Positions 43,560 through 51,815 of a stretch of DNA of 64,000 nucleotides are shown here, piece after piece (position 1 is the first letter of the stretch; each line of letters opens with the position of its first letter). The position numbers were made by a program, and so were the translations under genes. Under the pieces are notes generated by a model. The model was not told where the DNA came from. It made no database searches and saw only the letters and a list, made by a program, of their open reading frames with translations. Source of the stretch: JADLAT01 sp964348795 (lineage in GTDB: Bacteria; Pseudomonadota; Alphaproteobacteria; Micavibrionales; Micavibrionaceae); assembly GCA_964348795.1 (NCBI GenBank), contig CAYGDY010000012.1:1-64000 (forward strand), read 5' to 3'.

Positions 43560-44450
43560 ATGAAACGTCGAGTAAAATATAGTCTCCTGAGCCTAATGCT
43601 CCTCTCCGCTCTGGGTCTGGGGGCTTGTGCCAGAGATGTGTTCCGCAAGGAAGTGTCGATGCGTGTGGGCACACCGGCCCAACTGATCAAAAGGGAAATT
43701 CATTCCAGCCCGTTCAATCTGATCGCGTTCGAGCGGATGCACGAGCACGTGGCGCCCGTCACCCTCTATATCGAGGGCGATGGCAAGGCCCATACCTCAC
43801 GAACACGGGCCCTGTTCAATGCCACCCCCGTCAATCCGGTCTCCCTGCACCTGGCCACACGGGACAACAGCCAGAATGTGGGCTATCTGGCGCGCCCGTG
43901 CCAGTACACCGAGGAATTCGAGCATCCACTACCCCAGATTTTTTGCGGCGGAGAATACTGGACCGGCAAGGAATACAGCCCCGAGGTGCTCAAAGTTTAC
44001 AACGATATCATGGATGATATGAGACGCCGCTATGGCGTGACTCTCTTCAATCTGGTCGGCTATGATGGCGGGGCAACTCTGGCGGCGCTTCTGGCGGCAG
44101 AACGCAAGGATGTCCTCACCCTGCGGACCGTTTCAGGCCGTTTTGACATGGTGCCGCTCAAGCCCCAGCTTTCGTCCTTGCGCTTTGTGCCTCAACACCA
44201 TTTTGTCGGCGGTGCGGATACCATCACCCCGCCGGCACATCTGAACACCTACATTCAGGCGCTTGGCAATACCGCCTGTGTTGAAACGACACTCATTCAG
44301 GAAGCCGAACATGAAAAGGGTTGGGTTGAAAAATGGCCTGAACTCCTTGAAAGCCCGCTCCCGACCTGCACCATGCCGCCGCCGGATGACCCTGCACCCC
44401 GTCCCAAACCGGTTTACGCCCCACGCAGAATCGAAGATTTCAAGAAATGA
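43560..44450 (+). CDS. Alpha/beta-hydrolase-like lipoprotein with Asp at the nucleophile elbow
   Basis: A 296-residue lipoprotein (lipobox LGAC, Cys23) with an alpha/beta-hydrolase layout: an opening strand TLYIEGDG, the elbow LVGYDGGATLAALL, then FVGGADTITPP and AEHEKGW. A Ser would be expected at the elbow (G-x-S-x-G) but the sequence has Asp169. Asp220 and His251 fit the other triad positions. Asp nucleophiles occur in haloalkane dehalogenases and epoxide hydrolases; a non-catalytic protein is equally possible. It ends overlapping the SulP gene (ATGA). A Pro-rich tail follows. Confidence 0.8.
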   Translation: MKRRVKYSLLSLMLLSALGLGACARDVFRKEVSMRVGTPAQLIKREIHSSPFNLIAFERMHEHVAPVTLYIEGDGKAHTSRTRALFNATPVNPVSLHLATRDNSQNVGYLARPCQYTEEFEHPLPQIFCGGEYWTGKEYSPEVLKVYNDIMDDMRRRYGVTLFNLVGYDGGATLAALLAAERKDVLTLRTVSGRFDMVPLKPQLSSLRFVPQHHFVGGADTITPPAHLNTYIQALGNTACVETTLIQEAEHEKGWVEKWPELLESPLPTCTMPPPDDPAPRPKPVYAPRRIEDFKK

Positions 44451-46162
44451 CGGGCCCCATGCAGAGCAGACATCCTGTATCGGGGTACAACGCAGGGGCG
44501 CTTTTCAGAACCGCCTTCACGCCCAAATTTCTGACCCTGCTCAAGAACGGGGCCGTGGGCCGGCACCTCAAACAGGATCTCGTGGCTGGCCTAACCGTGG
44601 CCATTGTTGCCCTACCGCTGGCCATGGCGCTCGGGATTGCAAGCGGGGCTTCACCGGACAAAGGGCTCATAACAGCCGTTATTGCCGGTTTTCTGATTTC
44701 CTTTCTCGGGGGTTCCCGCGTGCAAGTCGGCGGGCCCACAGGGGCCTTTGTGGTTGTCATTTTCAACATCATCGCCCAGCACGGCTATGACGGTCTCGTT
44801 CTTGCGACCCTGATGGCGGGAATTATTCTCCTGATCGCGGGTTTTGCACGGCTGGGGCAGGTCATCCGCTATATCCCCCACCCTGTCATTACAGGGTTTA
44901 CCGCAGGCATCGCCGTGATCATCGCCACCAGTCAGGTGAAGGATTTTTTTGGGCTTCGTATTGACAAAGTGCCGGCGGATTTCCTTCCGAAATGGGCCAG
45001 CTATTTTGAAGCCCTACAGACCCTCAATCCTCTGGCCCTGTGTCTGGGCGTGATGTCTTTGCTCCTGATCCTGATTTTGCGCAAGCACACGCCGCGCTTG
45101 CCCGGATACCTGATTGCCGTAGCTTTGAGCGCCCTGATCACAACCCTCTTCCATCTGCCTGTCGAAACGATTGGTTCGCGTTTTCCTGCCCTCCCGCATG
45201 GTTTGCCAATGCCGCACATGCCCGTATTCAGCTTTGAAAAACTGCGGGCAGTCCTACCGGCCAGCTTCACCATCGCCTTTCTGGCGGGGATTGAAGCGCT
45301 CCTGTCCGCCGTTGTCGCCGATGGTATGACAGGTTATAAACATCGCCCCAATCAGGAGTTAGTCGGGCAAGGCGTGGCCAATATCGCTTCGGCCTTATTC
45401 GGGGGCCTGCCCGCAACGGGCGCCATCGCACGCACGGCCACAAACGTCAAATCCGGCGGACAAACCCCAATGGCGGGTATTTTTCATGCCCTGTTTTTAT
45501 TGCTGTTCCTGCTCGCGGGGATGGATTTAATGGCTTTTATCCCGATGAGCGCTCTGGCCGCTATTTTATTTGTTGTCGCATGGGGCATGAGCGAAATGCC
45601 GCATTTTATCCAGATTTTCAAACTCTCGGCCAGTGAACGGACAGTCTTGCTTCTTACCTTTTTCCTGACCGTCCTCGTGGATCTGACGGTTGCTATTGGA
45701 GTCGGGGTCACGCTGGCTTCTCTCCTTTTTGTCAAAAAAATGAGTGAATCTGTTGAAATCATGGCACCGGACCAGGCCCTGACAGACCAAGAAGAACGCT
45801 ACCAGCGTCAGGACCTGCCCGCAGGCGTGGAAGTTTTCGAGATCAACGGCCCCCTGTTTTTCGGAATGGCGGGCGAACTGACCGACACACTCCAGCGCAT
45901 GGGGCAAATGCCCCGTGTCTTGATTTTGCGTCTGCGGCATGTGCCTTTGCTGGACTCTGCGGGCGTGAATGCCCTCAAAGCCTTGAAAAAACGGTGCGAA
46001 TCTTCCGGCACGCGCCTGATTCTCTCCGCCCTGCAGGATCAACCGGCGGGTCTCCTCGCCCGTGCAGGGCTGGGGCCCGATTCCCGTACCTTGTATCGGG
46101 CCGGAACCTACGCCGAAGCGCTTGCACTGGCGCAAAGCCTCACACCCGAATTATTATCATAA
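44447..46162 (+). CDS. SulP-family anion transporter with STAS domain
   Basis: A 571-residue inner-membrane transporter of the SLC26/SulP family (sulfate, bicarbonate or dicarboxylate). The membrane domain begins with AGLTVAIVALPLAMALGIAS and holds the family segment GGLPATGAIARTATNVKSG; about 12-14 helices. A cytoplasmic STAS domain occupies about residues 455-560 (VEIMAPD, EVFEINGPLFFGMAGEL, VPLLDSAGVNALKAL). Substrate cannot be told from sequence. Translationally coupled to the lipoprotein gene. Confidence 0.92.
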   Translation: MTGPMQSRHPVSGYNAGALFRTAFTPKFLTLLKNGAVGRHLKQDLVAGLTVAIVALPLAMALGIASGASPDKGLITAVIAGFLISFLGGSRVQVGGPTGAFVVVIFNIIAQHGYDGLVLATLMAGIILLIAGFARLGQVIRYIPHPVITGFTAGIAVIIATSQVKDFFGLRIDKVPADFLPKWASYFEALQTLNPLALCLGVMSLLLILILRKHTPRLPGYLIAVALSALITTLFHLPVETIGSRFPALPHGLPMPHMPVFSFEKLRAVLPASFTIAFLAGIEALLSAVVADGMTGYKHRPNQELVGQGVANIASALFGGLPATGAIARTATNVKSGGQTPMAGIFHALFLLLFLLAGMDLMAFIPMSALAAILFVVAWGMSEMPHFIQIFKLSASERTVLLLTFFLTVLVDLTVAIGVGVTLASLLFVKKMSESVEIMAPDQALTDQEERYQRQDLPAGVEVFEINGPLFFGMAGELTDTLQRMGQMPRVLILRLRHVPLLDSAGVNALKALKKRCESSGTRLILSALQDQPAGLLARAGLGPDSRTLYRAGTYAEALALAQSLTPELLS

Positions 46163-46250
46163 CAAAAAACAATAAAGCATTGACACCACGCCTCTGCCCT
46201 TGCTAAACAAGTCAGCCATATGACAATAAAAACCAAAAGGGTGCCTTCGC

Positions 46251-46661
46251 ATGTCTCAAAAAGATCATTTCCGGAAAGAAGAAAGCACAGAAGCGTTTAT
46301 AGAAGGGACCCTCAAGGAAAAATTCAATGTTGGAACCAACGACATTGATGTCCACTTCACGTATGATGTGCCTGTATGCGAAAATGGCCGCGAAACAACA
46401 GCCACCCGTATAGATGTGACCATTGATGGAAAAGTGACCCAAACCACAGGGCATAACGGGCATGCCGTCATACGGGATATCTGGCCTATGGAGCTCCAGC
46501 ACAAACTGGTTGGCGCGCCCGCTCTTGCAAAAATCTGGGGTAAACACGCCCCGCTCCTGACCGTTCACATAAAAAACTGGGAACTGGAAGAGGCCAAAGG
46601 CTTCGTTGAACAGGATACCCAGCAAGTGCTATACCCCTTGCTTGCCCATACAGGGCATTAA
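46251..46661 (+). CDS. Hypothetical soluble protein
   Basis: A 136-residue protein, no signal peptide or membrane segment and no family I recognise. The central part (IDVHFTYDVPVCENGRETTA, TRIDVTIDGKVTQTTGHNG) looks like beta strands with a hydrophilic face. Helix-rich ends. A TTGACA lies upstream at about 46178. It stands alone between the SulP gene and tRNA-Thr. Confidence 0.65.
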   Translation: MSQKDHFRKEESTEAFIEGTLKEKFNVGTNDIDVHFTYDVPVCENGRETTATRIDVTIDGKVTQTTGHNGHAVIRDIWPMELQHKLVGAPALAKIWGKHAPLLTVHIKNWELEEAKGFVEQDTQQVLYPLLAHTGH

Positions 46662-46799
46662 GATTTTCTTTGCAAAGAACAGTGCTGAAACTGGCGTTTT
46701 CGGAGCGTTTGGTCTATGACCGAAATTCAGGATATAGAACCCCAAAAACGTCCTTACCTTTCAGTATGTTAGAGGGTTTTTTGCCCTCCAAAAACAAGA

Positions 46800-46874
46800 T
46801 GGTGCTGTTGAAGAGGATTGAACTCTCGACCTCACCCTTACCAAGGGTGTGCTCTACCACTGAGCTACAACAGC
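46800..46874 (-). tRNA. tRNA-Thr (GGT)
   Basis: Complete cloverleaf on the minus strand. The 7-bp acceptor GCTGTTG/CAACAGC, D arm GCTC...GAGC, anticodon stem CACCC/GGGTG with loop TTGGTAA (anticodon GGT), and T arm with TTCAATC are all present. Discriminator A and CCA are encoded (46800-46802). Confidence 0.97.
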
Positions 46875-46975
46875 GCGCCGTTTGCACAAGAACAAAAAGG
46901 ACTTTCCTTTTGTCCCCAGCTGGAAAGGGACGCTACAATAATTTTTCTAGCCTGTCACGTCTGTTTTTGCTTAAA

Positions 46976-47122
46976 ATGAACACCATGCAGGAAAGACCGC
47001 CCGTAAAGAAAACAACAGCGCCCAAAAAGCCCAAAACAAAGCTCGATATCCGCGCTGAGGCTTTGCGGGCCAACCTACGCAAACGCAAAGCCCTAAAAAA
47101 AACACCTGAAAAAGAAACATAA
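46976..47122 (+). CDS. Small lysine-rich conserved-type protein
   Basis: A 48-codon frame ending just before dcd. The product has a Lys/Pro/Thr-rich head and the helical segment LDIRAEALRANLRKRKALKK (known small-protein pattern). Very similar LRANLxxRK tails occur in short proteins of many alphaproteobacteria, whose role is unknown. Very basic, so RNA or DNA binding is possible. Start is either ATG 46976 or ATG 46985. It is 7 bp upstream of dcd. Confidence 0.55.
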   Translation: MNTMQERPPVKKTTAPKKPKTKLDIRAEALRANLRKRKALKKTPEKET

Positions 47123-47129
47123 CCATCCC

Positions 47130-47696
47130 ATGTCTTATGCGCCTGGCCTTCTGGCAGACCATCAAATCCGCACGCTGGCCCAAAACGAGGGGATGATCGA
47201 CCCCTTTGTGGAGAAACAAACGCGGGACGGCGTGATTTCTTATGGGCTGTCCTCTTATGGCTATGATGCCCGCTGTGCGCCCGATTTCAAGATTTTTACG
47301 AATGTGGACAACGCCCTTGTCGACCCCAAGGACTTTTCCGCACAAAGTTTTGTTGACAGACACACCGATATTTGCGTAATACCTCCCAACAGTTTTGCTT
47401 TGACGCACACTGTGGAGTATTTCCGTATTCCAAAAGATGTTCTGGTGATTTGTCTGGGAAAAAGCACCTACGCGCGGTGCGGCCTGATTGTAAACGTCAC
47501 ACCGCTTGAGCCAGAATGGGAAGGTCATGTGACGTTGGAAATCTCGAATACAACCCCCCTGCCCGCCCGCGTTTACGCGAATGAGGGGATTGCACAGTTT
47601 TTATTTTTTAAGGGGAGTATGCCTTGTGAGACAACCTACGCCGACCGATCTGGAAAATACATGGGACAGCGCGGGGTGACATTGCCGAAGTTGTAG
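47130..47696 (+). CDS. dcd: dCTP deaminase
   Basis: Deaminates dCTP to dUTP for dTTP synthesis. The 188-residue protein has ISYGLSSYGYDARCAPDF, the catalytic-site segment CLGKSTYARCGLIVNVTPLE and PARVYANEGIAQFLFF (separate family motifs). The length is that of the standard trimeric enzyme. A dut gene is not adjacent. Confidence 0.96.
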   Translation: MSYAPGLLADHQIRTLAQNEGMIDPFVEKQTRDGVISYGLSSYGYDARCAPDFKIFTNVDNALVDPKDFSAQSFVDRHTDICVIPPNSFALTHTVEYFRIPKDVLVICLGKSTYARCGLIVNVTPLEPEWEGHVTLEISNTTPLPARVYANEGIAQFLFFKGSMPCETTYADRSGKYMGQRGVTLPKL

Positions 47697-47748
47697 AGGT
47701 ACCCTCTCCCTAACCGCTTCGTGTCTTTCCCTCTCCCTTACTCTGGCA

Positions 47749-47830
47749 CGTCATGCCCGCGGAGGCGGGCATCCAGATGAAAAGGGCGCGGAACAGACTT
47801 TTTTGGATTCCCGCTTTCGCGGGAATGACG
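47749..47830. repeat. Dispersed palindromic repeat, family C, copy 1
   Basis: Left part CGTCATGCCCGCGGAGGCGGGCATCC (arms GCCCGC/GCGGGC) and right part GATTCCCGCTTTCGCGGGAATGACG (two nested hairpins, quoted in pieces). The ends GTCAT and ATGAC pair. A half copy lies at 53219-53245. Confidence 0.75.
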
Positions 47831-47874
47831 ATAAAAAAAACAAGACTATTAAAATTTGAAACATCGAAGGCCTC

Positions 47875-49209
47875 ATGGAAACGCTATTGAAACATCTGGA
47901 ACATCCCCCCGCCCCTCAGGGCGAGGGAAGTCTAAGGCCCGCCACCCTTGATAAAATCAAGGTGATCGGCGGACAGGCACTCTATGGCGATATCCCGATC
48001 AGCGGCGCAAAAAATGCCGCGCTCAAGCATATGTGCGCAGGCCTTTTGACAGACCAATCGCTATATTTTGAAAACGTACCCAATAGCTTGCGTGACATTG
48101 CTTCACAAACCGAACTGCTGGAACATCTGGGTTGTACCATCCAGCGCGAGAATGATTTGATGGCGCTCAATGCGGGCCCTGTCAAAACCTTCACCGCGCC
48201 CTATGATATCGTGCGCAAGATGCGCGGCTCCATTCTGGTGCTGGGGCCGTTGCTGGCCCGTTTTGGGGAAGCGAGAGTCTCCCTGCCCGGCGGGTGTGCC
48301 ATTGGTACGCGCCCTGTGGATCTGCACCTCAAGGGGCTGGAAGAGCTGGGCGCGACCATCACGCTGGAAGAAGGCTATATCAACGCCCGTGCCCCGCAAG
48401 GGGGATTACAAGGTACCCGCATCTTGTTCCCCAAAGTGTCCGTGGGCGCAACCGAAAACCTGATGATGGCGGCTACGCTGGCCAAGGGCGCGACCATTCT
48501 GGCTAATGCGGCGCGGGAGCCTGAAATTACGGATCTGGGCGAATGCCTGATCAAAATGGGCGCCAAAATCGAGGGCCTCGGCACTGATACTATCCGGATC
48601 GAGGGTGTAAAACATTTGCACGGGGCGCGGCATTCTATCCTGCCAGACCGGATCGAAACCGGCACTTATATGGTTGCCGCCGCCATGACGGGCGGGACGG
48701 TGCGCCTCAAGAACGCAAGGCTGGAGCATCTCAGCGCCGCCGCAGGACATTTGTCCCAAACCGGCGTGGATATCGAACAGGACGGCGAGGATATTATCGT
48801 GAGCCGCGAGCGGGATCTGCGGCTCAAAGGCATCGACATCATGACGGAGCCCCACCCGGGCTTCCCCACAGACCTCCAAGCCCAGTTCATGGCGATGCTC
48901 ACCCTGTGCGAGGGCGCGGGGATGGTCACAGAAACCATCTTTGAAAACCGCTTCATGCATGTGCCAGAGCTGGCGCGGATGGGGGCGGATATTACGGTCC
49001 ACGGGCACTCCGCCATTGTGCGCGGGGTCAAGGGATTGAAGGGCGCGGAAGTCATGGCCACGGACCTGCGGGCCTCTGTTGCACTGGTTCTGGCAGGCCT
49101 GGTTGCCGAAGGCGAAACCACCATCAACCGGATCTATCATCTGGAGCGGGGATACGAGCGGATTGTAGAGAAACTCGAAGCCTGCGGTGCGCAGATCCGG
49201 CGGGCGTAA
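47875..49209 (+). CDS. murA: UDP-N-acetylglucosamine 1-carboxyvinyltransferase
   Basis: First committed enzyme of peptidoglycan synthesis; transfers enolpyruvate to UDP-GlcNAc. The 444-residue protein has the catalytic and fosfomycin-target cysteine Cys141 in PGGCAIGTRPVDLHLKG (family motif). The substrate segment ISGAKNAALK is also present. It carries about 26 extra N-terminal residues versus the E. coli enzyme; GAAGG upstream of ATG 47875 supports this start. The genes that often follow in alphaproteobacteria (DUF2948, hisD) are missing. Confidence 0.96.
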   Translation: METLLKHLEHPPAPQGEGSLRPATLDKIKVIGGQALYGDIPISGAKNAALKHMCAGLLTDQSLYFENVPNSLRDIASQTELLEHLGCTIQRENDLMALNAGPVKTFTAPYDIVRKMRGSILVLGPLLARFGEARVSLPGGCAIGTRPVDLHLKGLEELGATITLEEGYINARAPQGGLQGTRILFPKVSVGATENLMMAATLAKGATILANAAREPEITDLGECLIKMGAKIEGLGTDTIRIEGVKHLHGARHSILPDRIETGTYMVAAAMTGGTVRLKNARLEHLSAAAGHLSQTGVDIEQDGEDIIVSRERDLRLKGIDIMTEPHPGFPTDLQAQFMAMLTLCEGAGMVTETIFENRFMHVPELARMGADITVHGHSAIVRGVKGLKGAEVMATDLRASVALVLAGLVAEGETTINRIYHLERGYERIVEKLEACGAQIRRA

Positions 49210-49246
49210 ACCCTCGCCCCCTTTCCTGTCATCCCGCCTCCTTTCC

Positions 49247-49275
49247 TGTCATCCCGAGCGCAGTCGAGGGATCTG
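49247..49275. repeat. Half copy of family A repeat
   Basis: Left arm only: TGTCATCCCGAGCGCAGTCGAGGGATCT (in two parts, GTCATCCCGAGCG and GTCGAGGGATC). It merges into an open reading frame that continues into the next gene. Confidence 0.6.
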
Positions 49276-49355
49276 AGCCGATAGAACATATAAAGATTGT
49301 AGGACTGCTGACAACCCTGATCTCCGGCGTATTCTTCGGCTCTGGGGTCTGGAGC

Positions 49356-50045
49356 TTGAAAAACGCGAAGGATAAATTCAAGGAGGAACTGGAAAACGCC
49401 ACAAACGAACTCAATAAATCCAGCACAGTAAAGGCGGAAGAGACTGCGGCGCGGCTCACGGACATGATGCGCAAGGCCGATGAAGAGTTTAAATCCATGC
49501 GATCCTACACAAATGATATATCCAACCGCATCCTCGACCGAAGCACCGCCACCATCTACACCCGCCTGTGCAATGATTTCAGGGTCATGCAGGAAATATT
49601 GTCGCCAGAGCTCTATGACATGATGCGCAATGCCTTTTGTGAATTTTCAGCGATGAGTTTCGATGCGGCAAAAAACAACTACGAAACTATTTTCCTACCG
49701 GTGCGCATAAACGGCGATAAGGTGGAGTATGATAAGGAATTGTATGTTTTTAGTATTTACAATGCCGTTTTTATTCGTTCTTTAAGAGGGGACAAGGCGG
49801 ATCAGGAATTTTTATGGAGAATTAAAAGCGAAATAAACGATCTGCTCGAAGACCCTGAACAGGCGCAGGATAACGGCATTGCAAAAAATCACGGCCAGAA
49901 GAAAAAACATGTTTTCACGGAAGGACAACGCAACATCTTGGAAATGGCAGATGAAGCACTCAGAATAATCCTGCCAGATTTCCTCCGTCCTGAGCAGGCA
50001 CAGACGTACGGACCCGACAAGGATAATATCTCTCCCAATATGTGA
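49356..50045 (+). CDS. Coiled-coil membrane protein with unclear or lost start
   Basis: A reading frame whose only permitted start in the coding part is a TTG at 49356, giving 229 residues. In-frame sequence before it (49293-49355) reads KIVGLLTTLISGVFFGSGVW, an evident membrane helix, without any ATG, GTG or TTG, and runs into a half-repeat at 49247-49275. The true N-terminus thus seems altered or starts at a rare codon. After the helix comes a coiled coil (KFKEELENATNELNKSS) and a soluble alpha-rich domain to residue 229. A 60-bp segment (49537-49596) recurs exactly at 50317. Family unknown. Confidence 0.55.
   Translation: MKNAKDKFKEELENATNELNKSSTVKAEETAARLTDMMRKADEEFKSMRSYTNDISNRILDRSTATIYTRLCNDFRVMQEILSPELYDMMRNAFCEFSAMSFDAAKNNYETIFLPVRINGDKVEYDKELYVFSIYNAVFIRSLRGDKADQEFLWRIKSEINDLLEDPEQAQDNGIAKNHGQKKKHVFTEGQRNILEMADEALRIILPDFLRPEQAQTYGPDKDNISPNM
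49537..49596 (+). repeat. 60-bp exact direct repeat, copy 1
   Basis: Bases identical to 50317-50376 (offset exactly 780). This copy lies inside the coiled-coil membrane protein gene and encodes RSTATIYTRLCNDFRVMQE. Confidence 0.9.
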
Positions 50046-50056
50046 AGGATTAACAG

Positions 50057-50245
50057 TTAATAAGGAAATCCTTTTAAAAAAGGATTTCCTTCGTCGTCAT
50101 ACACATTATGTTTTATGCATGCTTGCCTTGCTATTTCAGCAATTCTTTTCTGCCATTGCTTTTCTTCTTCCCATGTTCTCTTGCGACCCTCTGTCTGCAC
50201 GGCAGAGCCGGTTTCGTTAAATTCCTTAACATTGGATACGGACAT
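50057..50245 (-). CDS. Small basic hypothetical protein
   Basis: A 62-residue protein with helical core TWEEEKQWQKRIAEIARQAC and tail YDDEGNPFLKGFPY. ATG at 50245 follows a strong GAGGGAGG site; a further ATG 5 codons upstream at 50260 precedes that site and is disfavoured. It sits between a gene and its decayed duplicate, on the opposite strand. Family unknown. Confidence 0.6.
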   Translation of the reverse strand: MSVSNVKEFNETGSAVQTEGRKRTWEEEKQWQKRIAEIARQACIKHNVYDDEGNPFLKGFPY

Positions 50246-50316
50246 GAAATCCTCCCTCATTTGTATTCAGATGCTGTTACATATATCATAAACCACAGAA
50301 AAATCAAGTTTTCCAA

Positions 50317-50376
50317 ACCGAAGCACCGCCACCATCTACACCCGCCTGTGCAATGATTTCAGGGTCATGCAGGAAA
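50317..50376 (+). repeat. 60-bp exact direct repeat, copy 2
   Basis: Matches 49537-49596 base for base. After 50376 the similarity continues only at the protein level (see the fragment). Confidence 0.9.
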
Positions 50377-50450
50377 CAATTCCCGCAGAGGTCTACATCA
50401 CGGCGCTCAATTCTTTTGGTGATTTTTCAGAGAAAAGGCTAGAGACCTCC
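50317..50450 (+). pseudogene. Fragment of a paralogue of the 49.4 kb gene
   Basis: Reads RSTATIYTRLCNDFRVMQE and then ETIPAEVYITALNSFGDFSE, which lines up with EILSPELYDMMRNAFCEFSA of the intact neighbour. No start and no membrane or coiled-coil part remain. The frame is then lost in the leader of the next gene. The 60-bp exact match is much closer than the rest, so gene conversion or a fresh duplication is likely. Confidence 0.55.
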
Positions 50451-50525
50451 CCAAAAAACACTTGCACACACAAAACACTTATGTTAATAGTCCGTCCTCG
50501 TATTATAAAAAATAAGGAACACCCT

Positions 50526-51095
50526 ATGATATTTTCTCCCCTGCCTGATATTTTTGCTCCGGAAATTTTTGTGTATTCTCCCTGGAATGATTATCCCATG
50601 TTCAGCTATACCCTTGAAACCGTAGTCCCACAAGGACGTGTCACATATGTTTCTGTACACAAAGAGGGACTTGCGCAACTGAATGATGAAGAGACCGTCC
50701 TGCCGGAAGCCTTTTTCCTCGATCTGTCTATTTTCCCGAAACACTATGAGGGACCTTCAGCCATCGAAACAACACTCGGCGGGGCTTTTTCCAAGGCGCA
50801 CAACGAAGACATGCAGTTTATCGGTTATGCCATCGCATTGATCCAGACCCACCAAAGACACGCCGCGCCGAACACCCCTCAACCCCATATCTTCGTCCTG
50901 CACAACGCAAAAGACGGGGACAGAATGGGAGCCCTCATCGCAGACAAGACAGGGCTTCCCGTACAGGTCTTTCAGGACTCCCAGATCAAGATCCGTGATA
51001 TCAAACGCTTTGAGAATCTGGGGCCCTACACAAAGACCATCACGCCTTCTCGTACACCACACGTGACAAACGAATTCCAGCCAGTTTTTTTCTAA
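50526..51095 (+). CDS. Hypothetical soluble protein
   Basis: A 189-residue protein of no family I know. It has alternating beta and helix segments: EIFVYSPWNDYPMFSYTLET, GRVTYVSVHKEGLAQLNDEE, IFVLHNAKDGDRMGALIADK and QVFQDSQIKIRDIKRFENLG (approximate positions 12, 37, 122 and 147). No signal. The AAGGA site before ATG 50526 fixes the start; the in-frame sequence upstream belongs to the paralogue fragment. Confidence 0.65.
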   Translation: MIFSPLPDIFAPEIFVYSPWNDYPMFSYTLETVVPQGRVTYVSVHKEGLAQLNDEETVLPEAFFLDLSIFPKHYEGPSAIETTLGGAFSKAHNEDMQFIGYAIALIQTHQRHAAPNTPQPHIFVLHNAKDGDRMGALIADKTGLPVQVFQDSQIKIRDIKRFENLGPYTKTITPSRTPHVTNEFQPVFF

Positions 51096-51146
51096 AGTAG
51101 CGTGAACAACGCTTGTTCTCTTTTGTAGTTCGTGAATAATGCAAGC

Positions 51147-51815
51147 ATGACGCAGACAAACCCGCAAAAACTCATTTTCGCGCTACCTAAGGGCCGGATT
51201 CTCGAAGAACTCGCCCCCCTGCTCCTAGCCTGTGATATCGTGCCAGAGCCAGATTTCTTTGATGAAAAAAGCCGGAAACTGCGCTTTGCCACCAACCATC
51301 CCCTGCTCGACATGATCCGCGTACGGGCCTTTGATTCCGCAACCTTTGTGGCCTATGGCGGCGCGCATCTGGGAATTGCGGGTTCGGATGTGCTGGAGGA
51401 ATTTGCCTATCATGCCCTCATCGCACCCGTGGATCTGGGGATCGGGCGGTGCCGTCTTTCGGTGGCCATGCCAACACAGCAGGCCGACACAGCAGACGGC
51501 ACCCATCACAGCCATCTCCGGATTGCCACCAAATACCCCCATCTGACCGCACGGCACTACGAAAAACAGGGCATTCAGGCCGAGTGCATCAAGCTCAACG
51601 GGGCAATGGAAATCGCCCCCGCACTGGGGCTGTGCAACCATATCGTGGATCTGGTTTCCACCGGTTCTACCCTCAAGGCCAATGGTCTGACAGAAGTGGA
51701 AACCATTCTGGAGGTCTCCGCTCGCCTGATTGTGAACCGCACCGCGCTCAAAACGAACCCTGCGGCCCTGAATGTCTGGATCAACCGCTTTCGCGGGGCC
51801 GTGACACGCCCATGA
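51147..51815 (+). CDS. hisG: ATP phosphoribosyltransferase (short form)
   Basis: First enzyme of histidine synthesis. The 222-residue protein is the short HisG that lacks the C-terminal allosteric domain and normally needs HisZ. Motifs: FALPKGRILEE, FVAYGGAHLGIAGSDVLEE, and the PRPP site DLVSTGSTLKANGL. ATG at 51147 is favoured over GTG at 51132. hisZ is not in this window. It takes the place often held by hisD beside UPF0262. Overlaps the UPF0262 start (ATGA). Confidence 0.95.
   Translation: MTQTNPQKLIFALPKGRILEELAPLLLACDIVPEPDFFDEKSRKLRFATNHPLLDMIRVRAFDSATFVAYGGAHLGIAGSDVLEEFAYHALIAPVDLGIGRCRLSVAMPTQQADTADGTHHSHLRIATKYPHLTARHYEKQGIQAECIKLNGAMEIAPALGLCNHIVDLVSTGSTLKANGLTEVETILEVSARLIVNRTALKTNPAALNVWINRFRGAVTRP

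Noticed and set aside
46670..46975. Plus-strand frame reading RIELSTSPLPRVCSTTELQQ
   Set aside because: A translation of the tRNA-Thr complement; only the last 48 codons may be a real small gene.
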